A DNA stretch of 64,000 nucleotides from Prado023 sp963706875 (GTDB lineage Bacteria > Actinomycetota > Actinomycetes > S36-B12 > CAIYMF01), in NCBI GenBank assembly GCA_963706875.1, contig CAVPNW010000016.1, positions 654,210 to 718,209 on the forward strand. Direction: 5' to 3'. Below are positions 40,569-51,930 of the stretch, one piece after another. Within the stretch, counting starts at the first letter, position 1. Each line of letters starts with the position of its first letter. The notes under the pieces are model-generated. The model ran no database searches and was not told where the DNA came from. It saw nothing but the letters and a program-made list of their open reading frames with translations. Position numbers and translations under genes: made by a program.

Positions 40569-41330
40569 GTGTTCCTCTGGGAGTGGCTGCAGGAGGCGGT
40601 CTCGTGGATCGTGGTGCTCTGGCACCAGCTCTGGTCGCTGTTCCTGGATCCCGACAGTGGCTGGGCGTGGACGTTGTCCATCGTCAGTCTCGTGGTCGTC
40701 ATCCGGATCCTGCTAGTCCCGCTGCACGTCAAGCAGGTTCGAGCCCAGCGCACCATGCAGGGGATCCAGCCGAGCCTAATGGAGATCCAAGCCACATACG
40801 CGGGGGACAAGGAGCGGCAGTCCCAGGAGATGATGGCGCTCTACAAGGAGGCCGGGACGAACCCGCTTGCTTCGTGCCTGCCGATCCTGCTGCAGGTCCC
40901 GGTCTTCTTCGCCCTGTTCGCAGTGCTGCAGAGCATCGCCGGCGAGCAACCCGTCGGCGTGTTCCAGTGGCCCCGGTACGCCGACCTGCTGACCTCGGCG
41001 CACAACGCCGAGATCCTCGGGGTTCCGCTCTACGGCACGTTCGCCAATGCGGCCGAGACGCCGAACCCGACGAACACCCGCATCTTGGCGGTCATCCTGA
41101 TCATCCTGATGTCGGGGACGAGCATCATCACGCAGCGGCGTCTGCGGCAGGGGAACACCGCGAGCGACAACCCGGTCGCCGAGCAGATGAGGGTGATTGT
41201 GTACATCTTGCTGGTGCTATTCGCGGTCGGTGGCCTGATCTTCCCGATCGGTGTGCTCATCTACTGGTTCACCACCATCCTCTGGACCATGGGACAGCAG
41301 TTCTGGGTCATCCGGAACGCGGCAGTGTGA
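40569..41330 (+). CDS. yidC: YidC/Oxa1-family membrane insertase, short paralogue
   Basis: Five membrane segments and the diagnostic stretch KQVRAQRTMQGIQPSLMEIQ with LASCLPILLQVPVFFALF mark the YidC/Oxa1 core, which helps insert and fold inner-membrane proteins. At 253 residues it is shorter than the housekeeping actinobacterial YidC, and the usual rpmH-rnpA-yidD neighbours are missing, so it is probably a second copy. GTG 40569 follows GGAAGGAG. Confidence 0.85.
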   Translation: MFLWEWLQEAVSWIVVLWHQLWSLFLDPDSGWAWTLSIVSLVVVIRILLVPLHVKQVRAQRTMQGIQPSLMEIQATYAGDKERQSQEMMALYKEAGTNPLASCLPILLQVPVFFALFAVLQSIAGEQPVGVFQWPRYADLLTSAHNAEILGVPLYGTFANAAETPNPTNTRILAVILIILMSGTSIITQRRLRQGNTASDNPVAEQMRVIVYILLVLFAVGGLIFPIGVLIYWFTTILWTMGQQFWVIRNAAV

Positions 41331-41900
41331 AGGTCCGCCGGTAGCCCGAGAAGGCGACCGCCATGCGGTCGAAGGTCGTTGGACCGCTCGGAACCCCGAC
41401 CGCCCGATTGAGCGCCCCACCCGCAGCCGTGGACAGCGTCCCCGATGAGCGGCTTCTGCGCCGGTGGTTCCACGTGCACTTCGCCTGATGGCAATCCCCA
41501 CACGTCAGCCACGTTGGCGTCTCCACCCCGACAGTACGGGGACCACTTGACCTGCCAGACGCGAAGGCCGGGCTCCAGCGACGCCACCCGCTGGGTGCCG
41601 CGGGAGTCCGGCCGTGGCTCGGTCAGGCGCCGACACCCGCCGTCGCGTTCGCGCCTCAAGCAGCGCGCGTTTCGCGGCTACTAGACGATTTGGTTAGGAT
41701 CGGTGTCTGGCCAGACTCGGTCCAGGTGCCCGGCGGGAGGCTCTCTTCGCGGCTGCCCACCAGCCTGATCGGTGTGGCTCTATTCCGGTCTGCGTTCCGT
41801 CGGGCACCGTGCCGGTGCGTGGCTCCAGAGGGGACTGCCCAGCTCGTAGTAGCAATGCCCGCCCGGCGTCTCAACCGACAACGACGGGAGGGCGAAGCTC
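41331..41900. other. Non-coding stretch before the IS110 copy
   Basis: No convincing gene. The part next to the transposase (about 41,690-41,900) should be the non-coding left end of the IS110-family element, where this family encodes its bridge (seek) RNA. I could not delimit that RNA or the element ends by eye. Confidence 0.45.
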
Positions 41901-43109
41901 ATGGCGAGGGTGTTCATCGGGGTTGATCCCCACAAGCTGTCGGCGACGATCGAGGTGGTCGACGACCGGGAGACGGTGTTGGCGACCGGGCGGTTCGCCA
42001 CGGACAAGGCCGGGTACGCCGCGATGCGACGCCACGTCGCTGCGTTCCCGGAGCGGGTGTGGGCGGTCGAGGGCAGCAACGGTGCCGGCCGCCCGCTGGC
42101 CCAGCGGCTGCTCGCTGACGGGGAGTAGGTGGTGGATGTGCCGGCGAAGCTGTCGGCGCGGGCCCGGCTGCTCGACACCGGGCACAACCGCAAGACCGAT
42201 GCCCACGACGCCCACGCGGTGGCGGTCGTCGCGGTGCGAACCCGCGGCCTGCGGGTGCTGTCCTACGACAGCGAACTCGAGGCGTTGCGGATGCTGGTCG
42301 ACCGCCGTGACGAACTCACCCGGGCGAGGGTCCAGACGGTCAACCGGCTGCAGCGGCTGCTGTCCGAACTGACTCCCGGGAAGGCGAAGAAGAACATCAC
42401 CGCAGCTCAGGCCAAGATGATCCTGGCCGGCGTGCGCCCGAGGGACGCGGCCGGGCAGGACCCGCCGCCGGCTCGCCGTCGAGCAACTCGCCGAAATGGT
42501 CGTGATCGAGAAGAAGATCACCGCGCTCGACCAAGGAGCTCAAGGCGATGGTCGCTGGCCCGCCACTCCACCTGATGGACCTGACCGGGGTCGGGCCCGT
42601 GGTGGCCGCGACGGATCCTGGCCGACGTCGGCGACGTCGCCCGGTTCGCAGACCGCAACCGGTTCGCCTCCTGGACCGGCACCGCCCCCCTGGACGCCTC
42701 CTCCGGGGAGCAGATCCGCCACCGGCTGTCCCGAGCCGGCAACCGGCGGGCCAACCACATGATCCACATCGCCGCGGCCAGCCAGCTCCGCCACGACACC
42801 CCCGGCCGGGCCTACTACCGGCGCAAGCTCGCCGCCGGCAAGACCCCCATGGAAGCCATGCGCTGCCTCAAACGACGCATCTCCGACGCCCTCTACCGCC
42901 AACTCGTCAACAACGCCAAGATGGCGTCAGCGGCAGCAGCGGCTGACATGGACGCGGGCCCGGGAGGGCACAGCGGGGCGGCACTTCAATCCAGCGCGGC
43001 CGGCTCACACCCGCACACCGGCACTTCGGATCAGCCACAACCCGGACCCGCGAAGCAGACGCTACCCGCGTCCACCCCGGCACGGAAGACCACGCCTCGA
43101 GAAGGATGA
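41901..43109 (+). mobile_element. IS110-family transposase, broken (one stop, about three frameshifts)
   Basis: The N-terminal RuvC-like DEDD domain is recognisable: FIGVDPHKLSATIEV, WAVEGSNGAGRPLAQRLL, KTDAHDAHAVAVVAV. It is cut by TAG at 42126-42128 where GEG/GEQ is expected. Further on the frame changes near 42,450-42,470, 42,530-42,550 and 42,610, after which the C-terminal Tnp domain LTGVGPVVAA, RFASWTGTAPLDASSGEQ and LSRAGNRRANHMIH reads through to 43,109. No terminal inverted repeats are expected for this family and none were found. The concentration of lesions points to decay, possibly worsened by indel errors. Confidence 0.8.
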
Positions 43110-43276
43110 AAACTGCCTCTTGACATCAGAGGGGAGCCGGAATGCTGCGGGTCCTGAGAGCAGCGCGAGTGTTCGTGGTAGGCGAGGACACGTACCAGCC
43201 TCGAGCGCCGACCAAGCCCGCGGCGCAGGGCCGAATGGCTCTGGCTGGCGGCTCCGCCGCGCGGGACAGTGGAGTC

Positions 43277-44461
43277 GTGGGTGAGACTCGACGGCATCGC
43301 AGGTGGCCATGGATCCTGCTCATCATCGGGGCCCTGCTCGTGGGCCTGTTCTACATCGCCGGCGGCTGGTACTTCTCGAGCATCGTGTACTCGGATGCCC
43401 TGAAGGCCAACCCGTTCAACCCCGAGGGGCTGTGGCGGGGAACGGTGCAGGCGTTCGAAGGGGCCACGATCACGGTCCTGCCCGGCGAGGAACACCGCGA
43501 CGAGACGAAGTTCGATCTCGCCGTGATGGGCCTCACGCTTGACGACGGATCCGTGATCGTGGTGGGCCCGGCGACCGTGGCGACGGACGGGACACGCACC
43601 ATGCCCGTTCTGGACGTCGTGGGCGAACCCCCGGCTGTTGGCGATTCGTACCGGCTCACCCCCTCGGTCTGGCTCACCGCCGAATCGGCCGGGCTGGATG
43701 CAGCCGACGTCACGATCACGACACCGGCAGGGGAGGAGTTCCCCGCCTGGGAGGTGACCGTCGCTGGATCCGACAAGTGGGCGGTGCTGACTCACGGCAA
43801 GAGCGGCGATCGGCAGGACATGCTGCGGATGGCCCGCCCGCTACAGGCGGGCGGCTACAACCTGCTGTTCACGACAGTCGCCGGTGACGCTGGCGCGCCG
43901 CCCGCCGAGGACGGGATGCTGCACTACGGGGTCACCGAGTGGGACGAGCTCGAGGCAGCGGTCCAGCATGTGCTGGACAAGGGCGCCCAGACGCTCCTGC
44001 TGGGGGGCATGAGCCAAGGCGGGGCAGCCACACTGGGGTTCCTCGCCACCAGCACCCTGGCGGACCAGGTCGACGCTGTCATCCTGGACACTCCGGCCAG
44101 CAGCCTGGAGGACATCATCGACGAGGTCGCAGAGTTCCGGACCCTCCCCGTGGGCGGCCTGCCGATCCCGGAATCCCTGGAGGAGTCGGCTCAGTGGCTG
44201 ACCTCGCTGCGCTTCGGCGTGGACTTCTCCAAGATCGACTACACGGACACCGCCGGACTGATCGACGTCCCCCTGCTGACCTTCCAAGGAAGCGCGGATC
44301 GGACCATCCCGCCGGCGGTCAACGATCGGTTCATGACGAAGGGGTCAGGGCAGGACGGCGAATACGTCGTCGTCGAGGGCGCCGACCACCCGCTGTCCTG
44401 GAACGTCGACCCGACGGGCTATGAGGCGAAGGTCACCCAGTTCCTCGAGCAACTCGGGTAG
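43277..44461 (+). CDS. Membrane-anchored alpha/beta hydrolase
   Basis: After a basic start (ETRRHRRW) a single N-terminal membrane helix (about 10-32, ILLIIGALLVGLFYIAGG) anchors the protein. The extracellular alpha/beta-hydrolase domain has nucleophile elbow GGMSQGGAAT (Ser near 245), acid in FQGSADRTIPP and His in VEGADHPLSW. Substrate unknown; esterase or peptidase likely. GTG 43277 was chosen for its position just before the signal anchor and the GTGGAG in front; the frame is open further upstream. Confidence 0.78.
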   Translation: MGETRRHRRWPWILLIIGALLVGLFYIAGGWYFSSIVYSDALKANPFNPEGLWRGTVQAFEGATITVLPGEEHRDETKFDLAVMGLTLDDGSVIVVGPATVATDGTRTMPVLDVVGEPPAVGDSYRLTPSVWLTAESAGLDAADVTITTPAGEEFPAWEVTVAGSDKWAVLTHGKSGDRQDMLRMARPLQAGGYNLLFTTVAGDAGAPPAEDGMLHYGVTEWDELEAAVQHVLDKGAQTLLLGGMSQGGAATLGFLATSTLADQVDAVILDTPASSLEDIIDEVAEFRTLPVGGLPIPESLEESAQWLTSLRFGVDFSKIDYTDTAGLIDVPLLTFQGSADRTIPPAVNDRFMTKGSGQDGEYVVVEGADHPLSWNVDPTGYEAKVTQFLEQLG

Positions 44462-44536
44462 TCGCGGAACCCCGCCGCTACTGACTGGCGGCTCCCCCCG
44501 ACGATCCGCCCATCGAGCAGGGGCCGAGGTCGCCGA

Positions 44537-45223
44537 GTGACCCAAGCGCGGTCCACCGATGGTGGGGTGTCCACGCGGGCCTCGGTCCTGACCTGCGCCG
44601 CGCTGATCGCGGTGGCGACGCTGGTGGGCGTTGCCCTGTATCCCCACCTGCCTGATCCGATGCCCGCGCACTGGGATGCCACCGGCACCGTCGACGGTTA
44701 CATGTCACGCCTGTGGGGCGTGCTGCTGCTGCCGCTGATTACCGCGGGTCTGGCCGTCCTGCTGTTCGCGATCCCATCGATGGACCCGCTGCGGGCCAAC
44801 ATCGAGAGGTTCCGCGGCGCGTACAACGCATTCGTCGTCGGCTTCGTGGCGTTCATGGTCTACGTGTACGCGCTCACCCTGGCCGCTGGCATGGGCCGGC
44901 AGTTCAACATGACGCAGATGCTCCTGCCGGCCATGGGGCTGCTGTTCATCGGCGTCGGGCGCATGCTGCGGACCGCAAAGCGCAACTACTTCATCGGGAT
45001 CCGTACCCCCTGGACGTTGGCCAGCGACGAGGTCTGGCGGGCCACCCACGCGCTCGGCGCGAGGACGTTCATCGTCGGCGGGATCGTGGCGATCGCCGCC
45101 GGGTTCCTCGGCGAGGCCGGGCTCTGGCTGATGATGGCTGTCCTGATCGGCGCGGCCCTCGTCCCGGTCCTCTACTCCTGCCTGCTCTGGCGACGATTGG
45201 GCCGCCCGGCGCCCACGCCGTGA
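44537..45223 (+). CDS. SdpI/DUF1648-family membrane protein
   Basis: Begins with a hydrophobic helix and the DUF1648 pattern LYPHLPDPMPAHWDATGTVD, followed by five more helices; RNYFIGIRTPWTLASDEVW is the SdpI signature. Bacillus SdpI gives immunity to the SdpC toxin and acts as signal receptor, but most actinobacterial relatives have no known toxin partner, and none is seen here. GTG 44537. Confidence 0.82.
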   Translation: MTQARSTDGGVSTRASVLTCAALIAVATLVGVALYPHLPDPMPAHWDATGTVDGYMSRLWGVLLLPLITAGLAVLLFAIPSMDPLRANIERFRGAYNAFVVGFVAFMVYVYALTLAAGMGRQFNMTQMLLPAMGLLFIGVGRMLRTAKRNYFIGIRTPWTLASDEVWRATHALGARTFIVGGIVAIAAGFLGEAGLWLMMAVLIGAALVPVLYSCLLWRRLGRPAPTP

Positions 45224-45242
45224 CCCGACTCGTGGACGTGGG

Positions 45243-45542
45243 CTAGTCATCGGTCCTCGGCGAGGCGAGCAGTATCACGGTTGCGCCCAGGGCCGCGAGC
45301 ACCGTGACGGCTGTGGCGACCACGTTGAGCGTGGACCGATCCCACTGCCAGAGGCACAGCACATTCACGGCGGCCGCGACCCCGACCATGACGGCCCCGA
45401 TCACCGGCATGATCCACGTGTCGGTCACCGGGTACCTGGTCCGCAAGGTGAGCGTGACGATGGGGAGCACAACCCACGACCCCAGCCCGACCGCCGCCAG
45501 GCCGATCGCCCACCACCCACCCGCCGACTCAGGCCACATCAC
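45243..45542 (-). CDS. Small three-helix membrane protein
   Basis: 99 residues with three hydrophobic segments (WAIGLAAVGLGSWVVLPIV, IGAVMVGVAAAVNVLCLW, ATAVTVLAALGATVILLAS). No family recognised. Convergent with the SdpI gene with 19 bases between stops. Confidence 0.6.
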   Translation of the reverse strand: MMWPESAGGWWAIGLAAVGLGSWVVLPIVTLTLRTRYPVTDTWIMPVIGAVMVGVAAAVNVLCLWQWDRSTLNVVATAVTVLAALGATVILLASPRTDD

Positions 45543-45761
45543 CGGCCTCCGGGCACCGGCTGCCCGTGGATCTCAGACACCGCCCGCTCCTCCCTCGCCT
45601 GGATACGCCCCGCAGGACGGACCCTCGGGGAACGCCCCTACAGGCGCCCGGCTCGACGGGCCCTCCTGGAGGCGGCGTCCTCACCGCGCAGGCCAGCGCC
45701 CACCTGCCCAACTACGGCTGTGGGGCATCGGGCATCGGGCCTCGCCAGCGGCCGCCACGGG

Positions 45762-46109
45762 TCAGCCCCTGAGGGGACTAGTGCCCTCAAGGTCGGCGAC
45801 CACCAGCAGCAGGCTCGAAGGCCACGCACGAAGGCCGGCCAGGATCGCCGGCACCAGGCCCGCCCGCCTGCCCAACCTTTTCGCCTGCACACCGAACCAG
45901 ACCGCGCCCGTCGCGAAGACCGCCAACAGGGCCAGCATCACGGCGGCCATCACCGACGCAACCACGGGAGCATTCTCCACATTTGCCAATAAAATGAACG
46001 CGATCAGCCCGAGGTAACCCGGCACCATCAGCCCGAAGGACACCCACGCCCGGATCAGGTCTCTCCTCGCTGGACTCGTCGCCGGGGCAGCCGGTATAAC
46101 GGTAGACAT
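45762..46109 (-). CDS. Small membrane protein
   Basis: 115 residues from ATG 46109 (AAGGGGG upstream), with two hydrophobic helices (FGLMVPGYLGLIAFILL and VVASVMAAVMLALLAVFATG) and a basic tail. Function unknown; possibly related in role to the preceding small membrane protein, with which it is co-oriented. Confidence 0.6.
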   Translation of the reverse strand: MSTVIPAAPATSPARRDLIRAWVSFGLMVPGYLGLIAFILLANVENAPVVASVMAAVMLALLAVFATGAVWFGVQAKRLGRRAGLVPAILAGLRAWPSSLLLVVADLEGTSPLRG

Positions 46110-46668
46110 CTTGACCCCCTTCCCAAGCAGTGCGCTGGGCACTGCCTTTCCAGTTTCAGTCTCCCGCCAGCCGCGCGGCCGCCAGAGGCCAAGGTCCCGT
46201 ACGGGCTGCTCTGTCGGGTCACGCCACAAGGGCGGGTGGCCGGCTTCGATCAGGGCGTGGTCGCCCGCGCCCTGACAGAACCGCGCAAGGGCGCTGTGTC
46301 CTACTGGGGGAAAGCCGTGCCCGGATGCCTCAGCCTGGCCGTCGACGGCAGGCTGGCCGGCCTGGTCGTCATTCACCCTGAGTGATCGCCGACACCCTAG
46401 ACCGACAGACACACTGGTACGGCGCCGAGGATGGGGATGATGTGGTCGCGCCGAGGGCGCGGCTTCCGGGTCTGGCTCGTAGTCCGACTGACTCCTGTGG
46501 ATGTCTTGGAATTGATCTGCCGGCTCGGGTCTGCCTCGTCCTCGGTGGCGCTTCCCGGTCGGGGTCCGTGACCTTATGGGAGCCTTGCCAAGCACCGTGT
46601 CTGTCCTGTCCGGTGCCCCGACCGGTCGGCGTGCATCCCACCCGAACGATCGGAAGGACGAATCCAGC
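46110..46668. other. Gene-poor stretch with diverged repeat copy B (46,297-46,418)
   Basis: No intact gene. Copy B of the repeat also found at 39,644-39,762 lies here; one frame upstream of it reads TPQGRVAGFDQGVVARAL and continues to SYWGKAVPGCLSLAVDGRLA and a stop, which looks like the 3' end of a lost gene. Confidence 0.5.
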
Positions 46669-46996
46669 ATGACGCACGAAGAACGCATCGTCTATGGCGG
46701 TGTCGACACCCACGAAGATGTTCACGTCGCAGCCGTGATCGACGCCACCGGAAGACTCCTGGGCACCAAGGCCTACCCCACCACCCCGATCGGCCTGCGC
46801 GGCATGCTGCGCTGGATGACCGGGCAGGGCACCGTGGCCATCGTCGGCGTTGAGGGCACCGGCACCTACGGTCTAGGCCTGCAACGGGTCCTGCAGCACG
46901 CCGGGCCACGTGGTCGAGGTGAACCGGCCCAACCGGCAGCTGCGCCGGACCCGCGGCAAGAGCGACACCGTCGACGCCGAAGCGGCCGCCCGTAGA
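46669..46996 (+). mobile_element. IS110-family transposase fragment
   Basis: N-terminal third only: IVYGGVDTHEDVHVAAVID (first catalytic Asp), AIVGVEGTGTYGLGLQRVL (Glu), and after a one-base shift near 46,908 VVEVNRPNRQLRRTRGKSDT with VDAEAAARR. The homology stops at about 46,993, where methyltransferase-like sequence begins. It is distinct in sequence from the IS110 copy at 41.9 kb. Confidence 0.75.
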
Positions 46997-47016
46997 TGCT
47001 CAGTGATCGGCGTATG

Positions 47017-47811
47017 CGTCGCTCGTGGACTTCCCGGACTCGCGCGAGGTATTCGCAGGGGTGGACATCGCAGGGGGGGGTCTCCTACTTCCTCTGGGAC
47101 TCGTCCTGGGACGGTGCATGCGATGTCACCACCGTCTCCGGCGGCGTTGCCGGCCAGACCATGAGCAGACTGCTTGACGAGTACGACATCCTCGTGCGCT
47201 ACAACGAGGCGGTCTCGATCCTGCACCGCGTCCTCGAGATCAGATGGCCTACCCTTCGAGAGTCTCGCGGGCCGGGTTGCGCCTATCCAGCCGTTCAGCA
47301 TCCGCACTAACTTCCGGGGCTCGCCGCAGAGCGGCGGGATGGCGGATCCAGTCATGCTTCACACCAGTGGCGGAACGGCATGGATCGAGCGGAGCGCCAT
47401 CCCGAGGAACTCCGACTGGGTAGACCAATGGAAGGTGTTCGTCGGCCGAGCCGAGCGAGCAGGCGGGCGATCGGACAAGGAGGGGAAGTACTACGGACTG
47501 ATTGGCATTCGCGTGCTGCCGCCTGGCACTGCATGTACCGAGACATACCTCGTCGCCAGTCGCTTCGAGACGGAGTCGGAAGCCGCCAACTTCTCCGGGT
47601 ATCTCCGCACGAAGTTCGTGCGCTTCCTCGTGTCTCTCCGCACCAACACCCAAGATCTCTATAGCGAGAGGTTCGCGTTCGTGCCGGACCTTCCGATGGA
47701 CCGCACCTGGACGGACGCCGACCTGTACTCGAGGTACGGCCTGACCTCCGAGGAAGTCGACTACATCGAGAAGATCGATGAAGTCCATGGAGGTCGATGG
47801 AAGCGCCTCGG

Positions 47812-47815
<4 letters not shown>
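47017..47815 (+). pseudogene. Eco57I-type DNA methyltransferase, C-terminal remnant
   Basis: Reconstructed across two indels (one in the G8 run 47,073-47,080, one near 47,243) the product reads DFPDSREVFAGVDIAGGVSY, FLWDSSWDGACDVTTVSGG, LPFESLAGRVAPIQPFSIRT, GTACTETYLVASRF, YLRTKFVRFLVSLRTNTQD and ends DADLYSRYGLTSEEVDYIEK. These are hallmarks of the C-terminal target-recognition part of Eco57I-like adenine methylases. The catalytic NPPY part is missing and replaced by the IS110 fragment. The stop overlaps the helicase start, so it was the methylase partner of that gene. Confidence 0.75.
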
Positions 47816-50355
<2,540 letters not shown>

Positions 50356-50469
50356 TCACGGGGCTCATGGCCCGCCGTGATTCCGCTGTCCGGGTTCAGC
50401 AGATCGTGACAACTGAGGAGGTGACGAAGACTCCTTCGGGATTGACGCGCTCGCGGACCGACTTCGCCG

Positions 50470-51714
50470 TCACAGCGTCCTGTCCAACTCCAGCAAGTAG
50501 TACAGGTCCTGGTTGCGTGCCTGCCGCTTGGCGCCTACGGCCTCCTTCGCGGCGTGCGTCACAGCACCGGCTACCAGCGGCGCGGCGCCCACCCCGAGGG
50601 CAGCCAGATTCGACAGGTCGGTGATCGAGGCAATCCCCATGGCTACGGCGGGGCCGATCACCCCAGATGTGAGGGTCTTCACATCAGTGCCGAGCGCGAG
50701 GGCGGCGTTCGATGCGATCCTCGTTCCGCTCAAATCAGCACGGAGCCGGGCCAGTTCGGGCACGACGTGGTCACGCCACAGGTCGTCCAGCTCCACTGCG
50801 TGCGCTGGGTCAAGGGGGCTTGTCTGTGCCTGTGCAGCGAGACGACGGACCGCTCCCCGATAACCAATTAGGGGCTCGAACAACTCGTTGCGGGTCCGGA
50901 TGATCTCGGCCATTGGCGCGTCGGGAAACGCCGGGAGCCTGACGATGAGTCCGGTGCCTGTGCTGACCCGTGCCGCGTGATCCATCGCGAGGGGATGGGG
51001 CTCGACGAGCCCCTCGTTGATCATGCTGGTAGCCAGCCCGGCCATGCTCGTATCGAACATCAAGTGCGAACGGGGATCGGCGAGGAGTGTCGCCAGTGTC
51101 CGTGTGTATTGGGCGACCATGTCGTCGCTGGACGCCCCTAAGTCGAATGCGGTCTCGCTCAACGTCAGCAGTCCGGCGTCCGCAGCTTCGGCCAGCTCAG
51201 GTGCCCCGGCGTTCACGAACAGGCGGTGGGCGGTGTCGGCGAAGTCATCGGAGGACTGGTGTAGCCCTGCTGTGAGTTCCGTCAAGGCCTCGGACAGCTC
51301 ACGTGCGCCCTGCGCCCCGAGGGCGCCCCGCTTATCAGCCCTGGACAGTGATTGCAGCGTGGTGAGTTGCTCGACGGCGCCCCGCAGCTGCTGCGGATCC
51401 TCGACCCCAAGGTGCCGCATGGTCTGGTCGTCGAGGTGGAGCAGCATGTCAAGCAGGAATACCGGGCCGGCTTGGCTGGCGGCAGCAAGTGAGCCAACCA
51501 TCAGTGCGCCCGGCGAGATCAGTTCCACCTGGTCGGCATACAGCAGAGCTGAGCGAACCAGACGAACGTCCTCTGCAAGAGACACCTGCCCACCAGCCAT
51601 TTGAGGGCCAGTAGCGATCACGATCCTCAGATCCCCTGCCTCGCCGACGAGGGCCCTCCCCTTCGGTCTGCGCGGACGGTTCCTACGCGAGTCCCGACGC
51701 GACTGCTTCCCCAT
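50470..51714 (-). CDS. Uncharacterised protein of the defence-like island
   Basis: A 414-residue protein from ATG 51714. It has a basic N-terminus (KQSRRDSRRNRPRRPKGRA), a mixed alpha/beta middle (LRIVIATGPQMAGG, VRLVRSALLYADQVELISPG) and a hydrophobic Gly/Ala-rich stretch near the C-terminus (GVIGPAVAMGIASITDLSNL, ALGVGAAPLVAGAVTHA), which could be one or two membrane-active helices. No family recognised. Last of three co-oriented genes (54.6 to 50.5 kb) with the two nuclease-like proteins and convergent with the restriction helicase. Confidence 0.7.
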   Translation of the reverse strand: MGKQSRRDSRRNRPRRPKGRALVGEAGDLRIVIATGPQMAGGQVSLAEDVRLVRSALLYADQVELISPGALMVGSLAAASQAGPVFLLDMLLHLDDQTMRHLGVEDPQQLRGAVEQLTTLQSLSRADKRGALGAQGARELSEALTELTAGLHQSSDDFADTAHRLFVNAGAPELAEAADAGLLTLSETAFDLGASSDDMVAQYTRTLATLLADPRSHLMFDTSMAGLATSMINEGLVEPHPLAMDHAARVSTGTGLIVRLPAFPDAPMAEIIRTRNELFEPLIGYRGAVRRLAAQAQTSPLDPAHAVELDDLWRDHVVPELARLRADLSGTRIASNAALALGTDVKTLTSGVIGPAVAMGIASITDLSNLAALGVGAAPLVAGAVTHAAKEAVGAKRQARNQDLYYLLELDRTL

Positions 51715-51930
51715 CTCGCCAGTGTCAGGCAGAACTCGATCCGATAGGTGCAGCGCCACCCCCGACACGATTCGCGCGAGACCGGAGAAAGAGAGTCGGG
51801 CGAATCCACGCGGCTACAGGGCGTGGTCAGAAGCCATCGCGACCCACCTCTGACGCAGCCGGTCCACCACACCTCAGCCGGGGACGCCGAGGAGGCAGGC
51901 GGCGATGCGGGTGTCGAGGTGGCCGATCTC

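Noticed and set aside
46880..47355. Minus-strand 160-codon frame across the transposase-methylase join
   Set aside because: Opposite frame of recognisable sequence on the plus strand; no family pattern.
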